Below, piece by piece: positions 1 through 8,195 of a stretch of DNA of 30,802 bases. Every line of letters begins with the position of its first letter. Within the stretch, counting starts at the first letter, position 1. The position numbers were made by a program, and so were the translations under genes. Source of the DNA: JANRJY01 sp033763735 (GTDB lineage Bacteria; Bacteroidota; Bacteroidia; Cytophagales; UBA9547); assembly GCA_033763735.1 (NCBI GenBank), contig JANRJY010000121.1, positions 1-30,802 on the forward strand, read 5' to 3'. A model generated the notes under the pieces. It was not told where the DNA came from. It made no database searches and was given only the letters and a program-made list of their open reading frames with translations.

Positions 1-1
1 A

Positions 2-94
2 AACGCTCAATTAAAGAAAGTGGTGCTTGACCAAACCTATCCTCAGTATTTGATTCAGAACAAACAAAAATTTGAGAAATTCATGTTTAATTAA
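2..94 (+). CDS. 3' end of an upstream gene (partial, function not identifiable)
   Basis: An open frame enters from the left edge and ends with TAA at 92-94, giving about 30 C-terminal residues ending in KFEKFMFN. The stop directly abuts the ATG of the next gene at 95, so it belongs to the same transcript as the glycosyltransferase run that follows. By context it is probably another glycan-assembly gene, but the fragment has no recognisable motif. Confidence 0.6.
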   Translation, partial: NAQLKKVVLDQTYPQYLIQNKQKFEKFMFN

Positions 95-814
95 ATGACA
101 ATGAAAACATTATATAGAATTTCTGATGGTGGATACAAAAAGGAAAAGCTTGAGTTTGCTGACAAATTTTATTGCCTGGAAAATTATTTGAAAGTATTTG
201 GAAGCCAAGGGCTTATCGTATTTGCTGATAATGTAAAGGATGAAACATTTGCCAGATTATCCACTTACCCAATTCAATTAATAAGAACTAATGAAGGTTC
301 CTCTGCTCAATCATGGAAATATGTAGCAAAGTATGCCTTACAAAATTTTGATCTTGATGAAATAGTATATTTTTTGGAAGATGATTATTTGCATAAAGAA
401 AATGCACCTAAGGCAATAAAGGAAGGACTTGAAATAGCGGATTATGTGACACTTTATGATCATCCGGACAAATATATCGATGGCACTAAAGGCGGCAATC
501 ATTTGGTAGTGGATGGAGGAGAACAAACAAAAGTATTTTTGACAAAATCAAGTCATTGGAAACAAACCAATTCTACCACTATGACCTTTGCATGCAAACT
601 GCAAACACTCAAAGACGATTTTGATATTTGGGACAAATACACTCAGGGATCGCTTCCAAACGATGATTTGATTTTTTACCGACTACAAAGTTTAAAGAAA
701 CTTAAGTTTAAGTTTTTCGGAAAGAATCGCAAACTAATATCGCCTATTCCGGGATATTCCACTCATGTTGAAAAGGCCTATTTGAGTCCATTGATCGATT
801 GGAATAAAGTATAA
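95..814 (+). CDS. Glycosyltransferase-like protein (GT-A-type, unassigned family)
   Basis: This 239-residue protein has no signal peptide or membrane segment. An acidic motif E95-D96-D97 lies in the string YFLEDDYLH and follows a hydrophobic strand, which is the layout of the DXD metal/nucleotide-sugar site of GT-A fold transferases. A segment near residues 64-82 (RTNEG...SWKYVAKYAL) precedes it, as the N-rich helix does in GT2 enzymes. A second start at 101 (MKTLYRISDGG) is equally plausible, since position 95 directly abuts the upstream stop. The next gene starts 2 nt after the stop. Context (GT4, GT2 and GT11 downstream) supports a role in building a surface oligosaccharide. The family is inferred from motif layout; the sugar and linkage cannot be read. 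Confidence 0.65.
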   Translation: MTMKTLYRISDGGYKKEKLEFADKFYCLENYLKVFGSQGLIVFADNVKDETFARLSTYPIQLIRTNEGSSAQSWKYVAKYALQNFDLDEIVYFLEDDYLHKENAPKAIKEGLEIADYVTLYDHPDKYIDGTKGGNHLVVDGGEQTKVFLTKSSHWKQTNSTTMTFACKLQTLKDDFDIWDKYTQGSLPNDDLIFYRLQSLKKLKFKFFGKNRKLISPIPGYSTHVEKAYLSPLIDWNKV

Positions 815-816
815 CC

Positions 817-1848
817 ATGCAAATTCTGTTCCATATCAATCAATTAGGTATTCGAGGTACGGAAGTTGCTGTATATGATTATGCACATTTTAATGAGCAA
901 TTGTTGGGCAATAAGTCATCAATTATTGTCCCCAATAAAGCGGAACATCATCCTCAAACACTTCAAAAGTTCAAAGATCGTTTCCCCTTATATTTTTATG
1001 ATGATATTGCACAAATCGACCCTATTATTACTGATATAAATGCAAACGCTTTTTATGCTTTAAAAGCTGGAAATAATGATGGAATAGCTTCCAATATTGT
1101 ACCTTCATTAATTCATGTGGTTTTTAAGAATAATGAACCTCATGGCACTATTTATGCTTATATTTCAGAATGGCTGAGTAATGAAGTCACGCAAGGTATG
1201 TCGCCATATGTGCCTCATATGATATGGTTGCCCAACTATTCGGGAAATATGCGCCAAAAACTTGGCATACCTGATTCTGCAATAGTATTTGGTCGGTACG
1301 GAGGAATGGACACTTTTGATATTCCTTTTGTAAAAAGGGTAATTTACTCCTTAGCAAAGAAGTCCAACAATATTTATTTTTTGTTCATGAATACCGACAA
1401 TTTCATTGAAAACAAAAAAGGCTTTTTTCGAAAAAAGTACTGGAAGTGGTTGTCACATATACTTTTTCCTCAATCAAAATTCAACAATATCATATTTGTA
1501 CCTGGGACTACTGATGCGATTCAAAAAGTGGAATTCATTAACACGTGCGATGCCATGATTCATGCACGTGCACAGGGTGAAAGTTTTGGATTGGCATGTG
1601 GAGAATTTTCAATCAAAAACAAACCGGTGCTCACTTGTAATTCATCAAAAATTGCAGAAAGAGCTCATATTGAAATATTAAGCAGCAAAGGGTTGTATTA
1701 TAAAGATGCGAACGAATTGAAGCAACTAATTCATAACTTTCAAAAGTATAGTTCAGGGAATTTTGATGCATATTCCCAAAATTATAGTCCGGAAGCTGTG
1801 ATGAAAAAGTTTAAGGAGGTATTTTTGGACCCAATATCAAATGTATAA
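817..1848 (+). CDS. Glycosyltransferase, GT4-like (GT-B fold)
   Basis: This 343-residue protein starts with a Rossmann-type strand (MQILFHINQLGIRGTE) that resembles the N-terminal acceptor domain of retaining GT-B enzymes. The C-terminal half carries a glycine-rich loop (GRYGGMDTFD, residues 159-168) and the E-x7-E signature of GT4 (E255 and E263 in GESFGLACGEF), which binds the nucleotide-sugar donor. Length is normal for short GT4 proteins. Its 3' end overlaps the next gene by 8 nt, indicating translational coupling. The likely role is cytoplasmic transfer of a hexose or deoxyhexose to a lipid-linked glycan. Donor and linkage are not determinable. Confidence 0.8.
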   Translation: MQILFHINQLGIRGTEVAVYDYAHFNEQLLGNKSSIIVPNKAEHHPQTLQKFKDRFPLYFYDDIAQIDPIITDINANAFYALKAGNNDGIASNIVPSLIHVVFKNNEPHGTIYAYISEWLSNEVTQGMSPYVPHMIWLPNYSGNMRQKLGIPDSAIVFGRYGGMDTFDIPFVKRVIYSLAKKSNNIYFLFMNTDNFIENKKGFFRKKYWKWLSHILFPQSKFNNIIFVPGTTDAIQKVEFINTCDAMIHARAQGESFGLACGEFSIKNKPVLTCNSSKIAERAHIEILSSKGLYYKDANELKQLIHNFQKYSSGNFDAYSQNYSPEAVMKKFKEVFLDPISNV

Positions 1849-2560
1849 TTCACCTAAAGCAGCTATCATTATTACTTGCTTCAACTATGAAGCATATATC
1901 AGAGAATCCGTCAAATCGGCTGTTGAACAAACTTATATAAATAAAGAAGTGATTGTAGTTGATGATGGATCTACAAATGCTGAAACTGCAATGGTATTAA
2001 ATCAATTAAAAATTGATTATCCTGAAATCAAGATTATATTTCAACCCAATTCCGGCCCTTCAAAAGCAAGAAATAATGGTACCAAAAGTACAGATGCTTC
2101 CATTTTAATGCACTTGGATGGAGATGACTTTATTGATTCAAGTTATTTACAAAAAGCAATTGATATAATTGAATCTGGTTCAAATATTAGTCCGGTGTAT
2201 GCAGAAGGAACTTGCTTTGGTGAAATTAATGAACGAGTCCATTTAATTGATTGGGATTTTAACAAAATAAAGAAAGCCAATTTCATTTGGACCTGTCCGG
2301 TATTTAGTCGCAAGTCATGGGAAGATTGCAATGGCTATGATGAAAATTTGCATGGAAATGAAGACTATGAACTATATTTGAATATGGCGTTTAAAGGGTA
2401 CATAGGTAAGCGAATTGCCGAAAATTTGATTTTTAAACGTTCGCACGATAATACAATACCAAGTTTTAACAAAGCATCGTCTGACAAGGCTAAGTTCAAC
2501 GAGACTTATATTCAGAAAAAGCATTTTAAGCCATTCTGGAACAAATTATTTAACCTATGA
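1841..2560 (+). CDS. Glycosyltransferase family 2 protein
   Basis: The 239 residues form a single GT2 domain. The first strand AAIIITCFNYEAYI is followed by the VVDDGSTN motif (D41, D42) that binds the nucleotide, by the NSGPSKARN acceptor-helix motif (residues 70-78), and by the DXD-type metal site DGDD (D93-D96). There is no transmembrane anchor. The start lies inside the 3' end of the preceding GT4 gene (8 nt overlap) and the stop overlaps the next ATG by 4 nt (ATGA), so all four transferases should be translated from one message. It is an inverting enzyme by family. The substrate is unknown, but a surface polysaccharide is likely from context. Confidence 0.88.
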   Translation: MYNSPKAAIIITCFNYEAYIRESVKSAVEQTYINKEVIVVDDGSTNAETAMVLNQLKIDYPEIKIIFQPNSGPSKARNNGTKSTDASILMHLDGDDFIDSSYLQKAIDIIESGSNISPVYAEGTCFGEINERVHLIDWDFNKIKKANFIWTCPVFSRKSWEDCNGYDENLHGNEDYELYLNMAFKGYIGKRIAENLIFKRSHDNTIPSFNKASSDKAKFNETYIQKKHFKPFWNKLFNL

Positions 2561-3435
2561 TTATTGTTGCAATTGGTGGAGGATTAGGAAATCAATTATT
2601 TGAATATGCTTTTGGATATAGCCTATCAAAAAAATTAAACACAACATTGAAGTTGGATTTAAGTGGCTTTGAATCAGGTAATTATATTACTAAGAGAGAA
2701 TTTACATTAAATAGATTTAATATAAATTGTGACTTAGCACTTGCTGAAGATATTATGCGTATTAAACATACTCATACACCAAAACTTGTAAAAAGCATAT
2801 ACAAAAGAATATTCCCTTATTATCAACAATGGATTGTAGAAGAAAAAGAATTTGGTTTTGACCCTAACTACCTGAATATCCCGGACAATCGTTTTATTCT
2901 GGGTGTATGGCACAGTTATAAGTATTTTGACAATTACAAAGAAGAAATTTTATCACAAATTCAACTTAGAGAAATTCAAAAATTAGCTTCAAAATCAATT
3001 TTTCAAGAAATTACTAATAATCCAAATGCAGTTGCTGTACATATCAGAAGAGGAGATTATTTGATTCAACCCTTATATTTGAATAGACATGGATTATGTG
3101 ATATTTCCTACTATAAGAAAGCAAGTGAAATAATTGAAAGTAAAATTAGTAATCCAACTTATTATATTTTTTCTGATGACATCAATTGGGCAATTACAAA
3201 TTTGTCGTTTCTACGAAAAAATATTCCTGTAAGTACCTTAGGATTAGCCGACTACGAAGAACTAATTGTAATGAGTAAATGCAAGCACCATATCATTGCA
3301 AATAGTAGTTTTAGCTGGTGGGGAGCATACCTTGGTCAACATGAAAAACAAATAGTCGTAGCTCCTAAAAATTGGTTTGCCGGTGAAAATATTGATGAAA
3401 ATAATTTATTTCTGCCTTTTTGGGAAAGCATTTGA
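2557..3435 (+). CDS. Alpha-1,2-fucosyltransferase-like protein (GT11)
   Basis: This 292-residue protein has the three recognisable GT11 blocks: the N-terminal GGGLGNQLF loop (residues 7-15), the HIRRGDY motif (162-168) that binds GDP-fucose through its arginines, and the C-terminal ANSSFSWWGAYL block (248-259). Length matches bacterial FutC/WbsJ-type enzymes. Members transfer fucose from GDP-fucose to a galactose at the 2 position; fucose is a family-based inference. It is the last gene of the overlapping transferase run. Its final 30 nt overlap the convergent methyltransferase on the other strand. Confidence 0.88.
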   Translation: MIIVAIGGGLGNQLFEYAFGYSLSKKLNTTLKLDLSGFESGNYITKREFTLNRFNINCDLALAEDIMRIKHTHTPKLVKSIYKRIFPYYQQWIVEEKEFGFDPNYLNIPDNRFILGVWHSYKYFDNYKEEILSQIQLREIQKLASKSIFQEITNNPNAVAVHIRRGDYLIQPLYLNRHGLCDISYYKKASEIIESKISNPTYYIFSDDINWAITNLSFLRKNIPVSTLGLADYEELIVMSKCKHHIIANSSFSWWGAYLGQHEKQIVVAPKNWFAGENIDENNLFLPFWESI

Positions 3436-4155
3436 TTTTATCTTCCGCCACACTTTGCTCCAAAAGCCTTTTCTCAAAAGCATGGCATCGTCATAACTTA
3501 AAACTATTCCCGGTAAGTATTTTGAATTTGCATTTTTGATGTACAAAGCATCTCCAAAATTTTGCTCTGTCTTAACCGTAAGTACTCTTTGAAATCCTTT
3601 TTGTTTTAGAAAATCATCGATTTCACCTATCAATGCACATCCTTTATAAAGGGGTTCGAAATTAACCTCAGTAAAAATGTAATCTATGAAATTCAAGCCA
3701 TTTTCAAACCCTTTAAGTGCATTTAATTCAACTCCTTGAAGATCAATATTCAAAAAATTGCATTTTTTTGAATCAAAATGATATGTTTCATTCAATTTGT
3801 CAAGAGTTTGTGTTTGTACAGTTATCGTTTGTGTCATTACCATATCCGGATGATACTGGCTATGCTTGTCAAATTCCAATAATGAAGAAGCTTGTGTATT
3901 ATTACTGATGTTAAACTGTAGTTCTTTTCCATTTACATCAAAAATTGCGGCTTCTATAAAAGTATATTTTTCATTTGAAGCCCATTTTTGTTTTATTTTT
4001 TTAAATAAAACTGGGTTAGCCTCAACCCAGGTCACATTGTCAATTCCACTTTTCGAATAATCGAGGGCTTCTTCGCATTCATGCGCACCCAAATGCAATA
4101 TTCCCGTTACTTTGAGTCGATATTTTCTAATTAAATAGTCAATTTTAACAAGCAT
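3406..4155 (-). CDS. FkbM family methyltransferase
   Basis: This 249-residue SAM-dependent methyltransferase is of the FkbM/Methyltransf_21 type. The SAM-binding glycine motif appears as ILHLGAHECEE (about residues 19-29), followed by the acidic strand end VEANP (44-48). The family's IDLQGVEL motif lies at 137-144, and an aromatic EVNFEPLY strand follows. Such enzymes O-methylate sugars or other small groups and are frequent in polysaccharide clusters. It is on the opposite strand to the transferases and shares 30 nt of 3' sequence with the GT11 gene; no terminator hairpin separates the two. The acceptor is unknown, but a terminal sugar cap is a reasonable inference. Confidence 0.82.
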   Translation of the reverse strand: MLVKIDYLIRKYRLKVTGILHLGAHECEEALDYSKSGIDNVTWVEANPVLFKKIKQKWASNEKYTFIEAAIFDVNGKELQFNISNNTQASSLLEFDKHSQYHPDMVMTQTITVQTQTLDKLNETYHFDSKKCNFLNIDLQGVELNALKGFENGLNFIDYIFTEVNFEPLYKGCALIGEIDDFLKQKGFQRVLTVKTEQNFGDALYIKNANSKYLPGIVLSYDDAMLLRKGFWSKVWRKIKSNAFPKRQK

Positions 4156-4229
4156 ATTTCAATGTAATGTACCGCAAGTTCTCTTTTTTTTAATTTGTTT
4201 ACAATAAATTAAGATATTTGTATTGTTCA

Positions 4230-6077
4230 ATGAGTTCATTCCTAAAAACGTACATACGTATTCTATCTTTTTTTCGACCCTTTGGAATTAGGGTTTTCCC
4301 TTATATAATCTTTACTTTTCTTTCAGTGCTTTTTGGAGTATTGAATTTTACATTAATAATTCCACTGTTGAATATACTTTTTGATGCAATGCCTGCAGAT
4401 AGTAAAACCGAAATTATTACTTCAATGCCGGATTTTACGATATCAATTGATTATGTTAAACAATTATTTCAATATTATTTTTATTCGATCCTTCAAGAAA
4501 ATGGAAAATTTGCGACTTTAATTTTTGTTGCAGCCATAGTAATTGCCTCAGTCATTCTTACAAATGTTTTTCGATATTTAGCTCAAATCCAAATTGAGTT
4601 TCTCAAAGCTCAAGCAGTTAATAATTTAAGAGATACACTTTATTCAAAAATTCTCAATTTTCATGTTGGTTATTTTAATACTGAAAATAAAGGCAATATA
4701 ATAACAAAGGTAACCAACGACGTAGGAGAGGTATATGCCTCTATTGCTAGTACCTTATCTACTTTTTTTAAAGAACCTTTATCCATGATTGTGTTTATGG
4801 TTACACTATTTATGATGTCATACAAGCTTACTTTATTCACTTTATTGATAATCCCTGTGTCAGGGTTGCTGATATCGGTAGTAATTCGTTCCATCAAAAG
4901 AGATGCAAGACTTGGCTTGGAATCGTATGGTCGAATTATGACCATGCTTGACGAAACTATAAACAGTATAAAAGTTGTGAAATCCTTCAATGCAGAAGCT
5001 TTCATGCTAAAAAAATTTAAAACCGAAAATCATTACTTTAATAACCTAGCCCGAAAAGTAAGTCTTAAAAATGAATTGGTAAGTCCTTTTAGCGAAGCTT
5101 CGGGGGTGTTTGTTGTATCATTTATACTCATATATGGAGGACATTTGGTATTGAACAATAATTCTGAATTATCGGCAAGTGAGTTTATCACCTATATCAT
5201 TATTTTTTCACAATTATTACGGCCTGCTAAGGCAATTACAGCTTCATATGCCTCCATGCAGAAAGGTATTGCAGCGGCTGAACGAATATTGAATTTACTG
5301 GATGAAGAAGTAAAATTTACGGATGCACCAGATGCCAAAATTATTTCAAACTTTAATTCTGAAATTAAGTTTGAAAAAGTCACTTTTTCACATTCCGAAA
5401 GAACGATTCTTAAGTCAATTGATTTAACCATAAAAAAAGGAACATTAATTGCTTTGGTTGGCCCTTCTGGTGGCGGAAAATCTACCTTGGCTGATTTAAT
5501 TCCTCGATTTTATGATCCTCAAGAAGGTGTTATTTCCATTGATGGAGTGGATATCAAAAACTATCAAATGGCCTCAGTCAGGTCGTTAATGGGTATTGTC
5601 ACACAGGAATCCATGTTATTCAATGACACTATTTACAACAATATTGCTTTTGGAAAACAAAACTGTACTAAAGAAGAAGTAGAAGAAGCTGCCCGGATTG
5701 CAAATGCGCATGAATTTATACTTCAAACTGACCATGGTTATGATACAATAGTAGGGGACAGAGGAATAAGACTTAGTGGTGGACAAAAACAGCGAATCAG
5801 CATTGCCAGAGCAGTGATAAAAAATCCTCCTATTATGATATTGGACGAAGCTACTTCTGCATTAGATACGGAATCAGAAAAATTAGTGCAAGCTGCACTA
5901 GATAATTTGATGCAAAATCGAACTACAATTGTAATTGCGCACCGATTAAGTACGATTCAGCATGCCGATGAAATATTGGTTATCAAAGATGGAGAAATTG
6001 TAGAAAGAGGCACCCATAATAACCTCATTAATATAGATAGAGGGGTGTACAATAAATTGCAAAAACTTCAATCTTAA
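4230..6077 (+). CDS. ABC transporter, fused permease and ATPase (MsbA-like exporter)
   Basis: This half-transporter of about 615 residues has a six-helix membrane domain (about residues 10-325) followed by a nucleotide-binding domain with all key motifs: Walker A GPSGGGKST (411-419), signature LSGGQ (515-519), Walker B ILDEA with D539/E540, and the H-loop histidine H571 in IAHRLST. It should work as a homodimer in the inner membrane, flipping a lipid-linked substrate. Position beside glycosyltransferases suggests a lipid-linked glycan or lipid A, although a drug exporter cannot be excluded. I chose the ATG at 4230. The frame extends to a TTG at 4218, but that overlaps a TTTG promoter-like box (GATATTTG, one mismatch to TAnnTTTG). 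Confidence 0.9.
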   Translation: MSSFLKTYIRILSFFRPFGIRVFPYIIFTFLSVLFGVLNFTLIIPLLNILFDAMPADSKTEIITSMPDFTISIDYVKQLFQYYFYSILQENGKFATLIFVAAIVIASVILTNVFRYLAQIQIEFLKAQAVNNLRDTLYSKILNFHVGYFNTENKGNIITKVTNDVGEVYASIASTLSTFFKEPLSMIVFMVTLFMMSYKLTLFTLLIIPVSGLLISVVIRSIKRDARLGLESYGRIMTMLDETINSIKVVKSFNAEAFMLKKFKTENHYFNNLARKVSLKNELVSPFSEASGVFVVSFILIYGGHLVLNNNSELSASEFITYIIIFSQLLRPAKAITASYASMQKGIAAAERILNLLDEEVKFTDAPDAKIISNFNSEIKFEKVTFSHSERTILKSIDLTIKKGTLIALVGPSGGGKSTLADLIPRFYDPQEGVISIDGVDIKNYQMASVRSLMGIVTQESMLFNDTIYNNIAFGKQNCTKEEVEEAARIANAHEFILQTDHGYDTIVGDRGIRLSGGQKQRISIARAVIKNPPIMILDEATSALDTESEKLVQAALDNLMQNRTTIVIAHRLSTIQHADEILVIKDGEIVERGTHNNLINIDRGVYNKLQKLQS

Positions 6078-6126
6078 TTTATTTTTTTGATTTTTTTAAC
6101 TTAATTACACGCCTTTAATTTTTTAT

Positions 6127-7749
6127 ATGAATTGGAAGTCGTTTTTTAAAAATCCCTTAAATTTTTTCACTTTACTTTTATTAATGTACTTATTAGGAGG
6201 GATTATACTAAATGGTTATTCAAACTACATAAGCATACATTCCGAATACATTTTTATTACAACTAGTGCGTGGATAATAATAATAATAATGTTTAGCCTG
6301 TTTTTAATTCTACCTATTTTTCACTTTCAGAATCGTACAAATTATTACTCTTACCTTGGTCTTGTATTGTTAATCTGTTCTTATTTTTTTTACAGGATTC
6401 CAATAATTAGTAAAATTCTTGAAGGAGAAGACACCATTTTTGGTGAATTATTTATTGGATCATGCTCTAAACCATATTATTGGTGTATGGGATTTTTGAA
6501 TAATCAACCAGTAGATGGTTTATTTCTGCATCCAACCATCTTTATGGAAATTCTTCACCAATTAAACATACCAATACAGCATTTTATTCCATTAAATAAT
6601 CTAAATGACCTTGAGGCTTCAGTTTATATCAGATTATTTTGTAGTTCGTTTTTTTTGTTGGGAATAATAATTTTTAGTTTTTGGTCATTTACAATATTAA
6701 AATTTCAAAAGCCGGCATTTTTCATTTTTATGATATTTTTAGCAGCAATATCTCAAAGATATGGGGTTGACAATTCCGTATTTCCTCACATCGATACTAC
6801 AGTAGCGATAGTTGCAGCTTGCATTTTGATGGTCACCGTTGATAATTATTTAAGAAAAGCTCAAACCTTTATAGGTGCCTTGGGTATGTTTTGTTCCTGT
6901 ACTTTTTTTTGTTTTGGCAAGCAAGAATGGACTATTCTACTATTTCTTTCGGTATTAGCAACTTTTATTTTCCATTTTCGAAAACTTGAATATTTTAAGT
7001 TTTTCATCATAATGTTTTGTGCAATAATTTTTGGAAATTTGATAAGCTACCTATTCGATCCGGTTAACTATAATGGCGGATTGGCTTTATTTGTACGAAT
7101 GTTTTCAAAATATATTGGAAATGGTGTATCAAATAATAACGTCAATTTTATGTTTGAAGGACATCAAGTAATTATGCAAAATGATTTCGACGGATCACAT
7201 CGTTCATGGCTAACGCTGTTCTTAAACAAGCTCGAATCTGTTTATTTTATATTTGCATTGATGTTAGTATTAAGTATTAAATGCATTTTGAACATTAACA
7301 AAATATCTGTTTTTACATTTTGGATATGGATGTTTACTTTAGCATTTTTCTTTGCCTTTTTTATTTCATCATGGGATTTGAATAGATATTTTATACTAAG
7401 TTATTTCTCAGTTTTGTTCTATACTGTAAGTTGCTATCGCGATGATATTTTAGGCAAAATAGATCGAATGATTATCGTTATAATTTGTTTTGTAAGCTGG
7501 TTATTAGGTACTAATTATTTATTTTCTTTTGTGCAAAGCAATAGACCAAAATTAAATTTCAAAGAATTATATTTTATTAATAAACAATCTATAGCTCCTA
7601 AGGACACACTTCAAACCTATATAATCACCTTTAACAAGCATCATTTGAATCCGGCTATATCTTTTTATTTTCATTCGACTGATTCTTTTAAATTATTAAA
7701 TAACAAGGGGATAGCAAAAATCAAAAAAGTTCAAAATATTAATTACTAA
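6127..7749 (+). CDS. Polytopic membrane protein, GT-C-like, function unknown
   Basis: I do not recognise a specific family. The 540-residue protein has about 12-13 hydrophobic segments. After the third comes a long loop of roughly 75 residues that begins with an acidic cluster (E99, E101, D102 in ILEGEDTIFGE) and contains several Cys, Trp and Tyr. A first extracytoplasmic loop with acidic residues is the hallmark of GT-C glycosyltransferases, which use polyprenyl-phosphate sugars. A second large loop (about residues 310-370) and a soluble C-terminal tail are also typical. It lies 49 bp behind the ABC exporter on the same strand, at the end of the glycan locus. A Wzy/O-antigen ligase-like or wholly different membrane protein remains possible. 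There is no sign of truncation. Confidence 0.6.
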   Translation: MNWKSFFKNPLNFFTLLLLMYLLGGIILNGYSNYISIHSEYIFITTSAWIIIIIMFSLFLILPIFHFQNRTNYYSYLGLVLLICSYFFYRIPIISKILEGEDTIFGELFIGSCSKPYYWCMGFLNNQPVDGLFLHPTIFMEILHQLNIPIQHFIPLNNLNDLEASVYIRLFCSSFFLLGIIIFSFWSFTILKFQKPAFFIFMIFLAAISQRYGVDNSVFPHIDTTVAIVAACILMVTVDNYLRKAQTFIGALGMFCSCTFFCFGKQEWTILLFLSVLATFIFHFRKLEYFKFFIIMFCAIIFGNLISYLFDPVNYNGGLALFVRMFSKYIGNGVSNNNVNFMFEGHQVIMQNDFDGSHRSWLTLFLNKLESVYFIFALMLVLSIKCILNINKISVFTFWIWMFTLAFFFAFFISSWDLNRYFILSYFSVLFYTVSCYRDDILGKIDRMIIVIICFVSWLLGTNYLFSFVQSNRPKLNFKELYFINKQSIAPKDTLQTYIITFNKHHLNPAISFYFHSTDSFKLLNNKGIAKIKKVQNINY

Positions 7750-7782
7750 TACTGCTCACTTAATTAATTTAATAAGGCTTAT

Positions 7783-8193
7783 ATGAACCTCACCTACCAA
7801 AGAGAAAAACATATTTCTTCAGAAGAATTTATTCAGGTATTGAAAGCCTCAACATTATCAGAACGTAGACCTGTTGCCGAATTGGAAAGAATTGCTGATA
7901 TGCTCAAATATGGTAATCTTATAATTACAGCCCGACACAATGGCAAATTGGTAGGTATTTCACGTTCCATGTCTGATTTTGCATTTGCAACGTATTTGTC
8001 CGACTTAGCTGTAGATATCAATTATCAAAAGATGGGAATAGGGAAGGAACTGATCAGATTAACCCAAAAGGAAGCTCCTCTTACAAAAATTATTCTTTTG
8101 GCGGCTCCTGCTGCGGTTGATTATTATCCACGCATTGGCATGCATAGGCACAACCATTGCTACTTTATTGATTCAAATGATAATATTATTTGA
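7783..8193 (+). CDS. GNAT family N-acetyltransferase
   Basis: The 136-residue protein shows the GNAT core. The beta4 strand YLSDLAVD runs into the acetyl-CoA pyrophosphate loop as QKMGIGKEL (Q-x-x-G-x-G), and a late YYPRIGM motif holds the usual general-acid tyrosine. Length fits a single-domain GNAT. It starts 33 bp after the membrane protein and ends 2 bp before the stop of the convergent DUF4270 gene, with no visible terminator between them. The acceptor (amine, antibiotic, protein N-terminus) cannot be inferred from sequence or context. Confidence 0.85.
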   Translation: MNLTYQREKHISSEEFIQVLKASTLSERRPVAELERIADMLKYGNLIITARHNGKLVGISRSMSDFAFATYLSDLAVDINYQKMGIGKELIRLTQKEAPLTKIILLAAPAAVDYYPRIGMHRHNHCYFIDSNDNII

Positions 8194-8195
8194 AT

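Noticed and set aside
4670..5005. 111-codon minus-strand open frame inside the ABC transporter
   Set aside because: It mirrors the membrane domain of the exporter; the hydrophobic stretches are the antisense of that domain.
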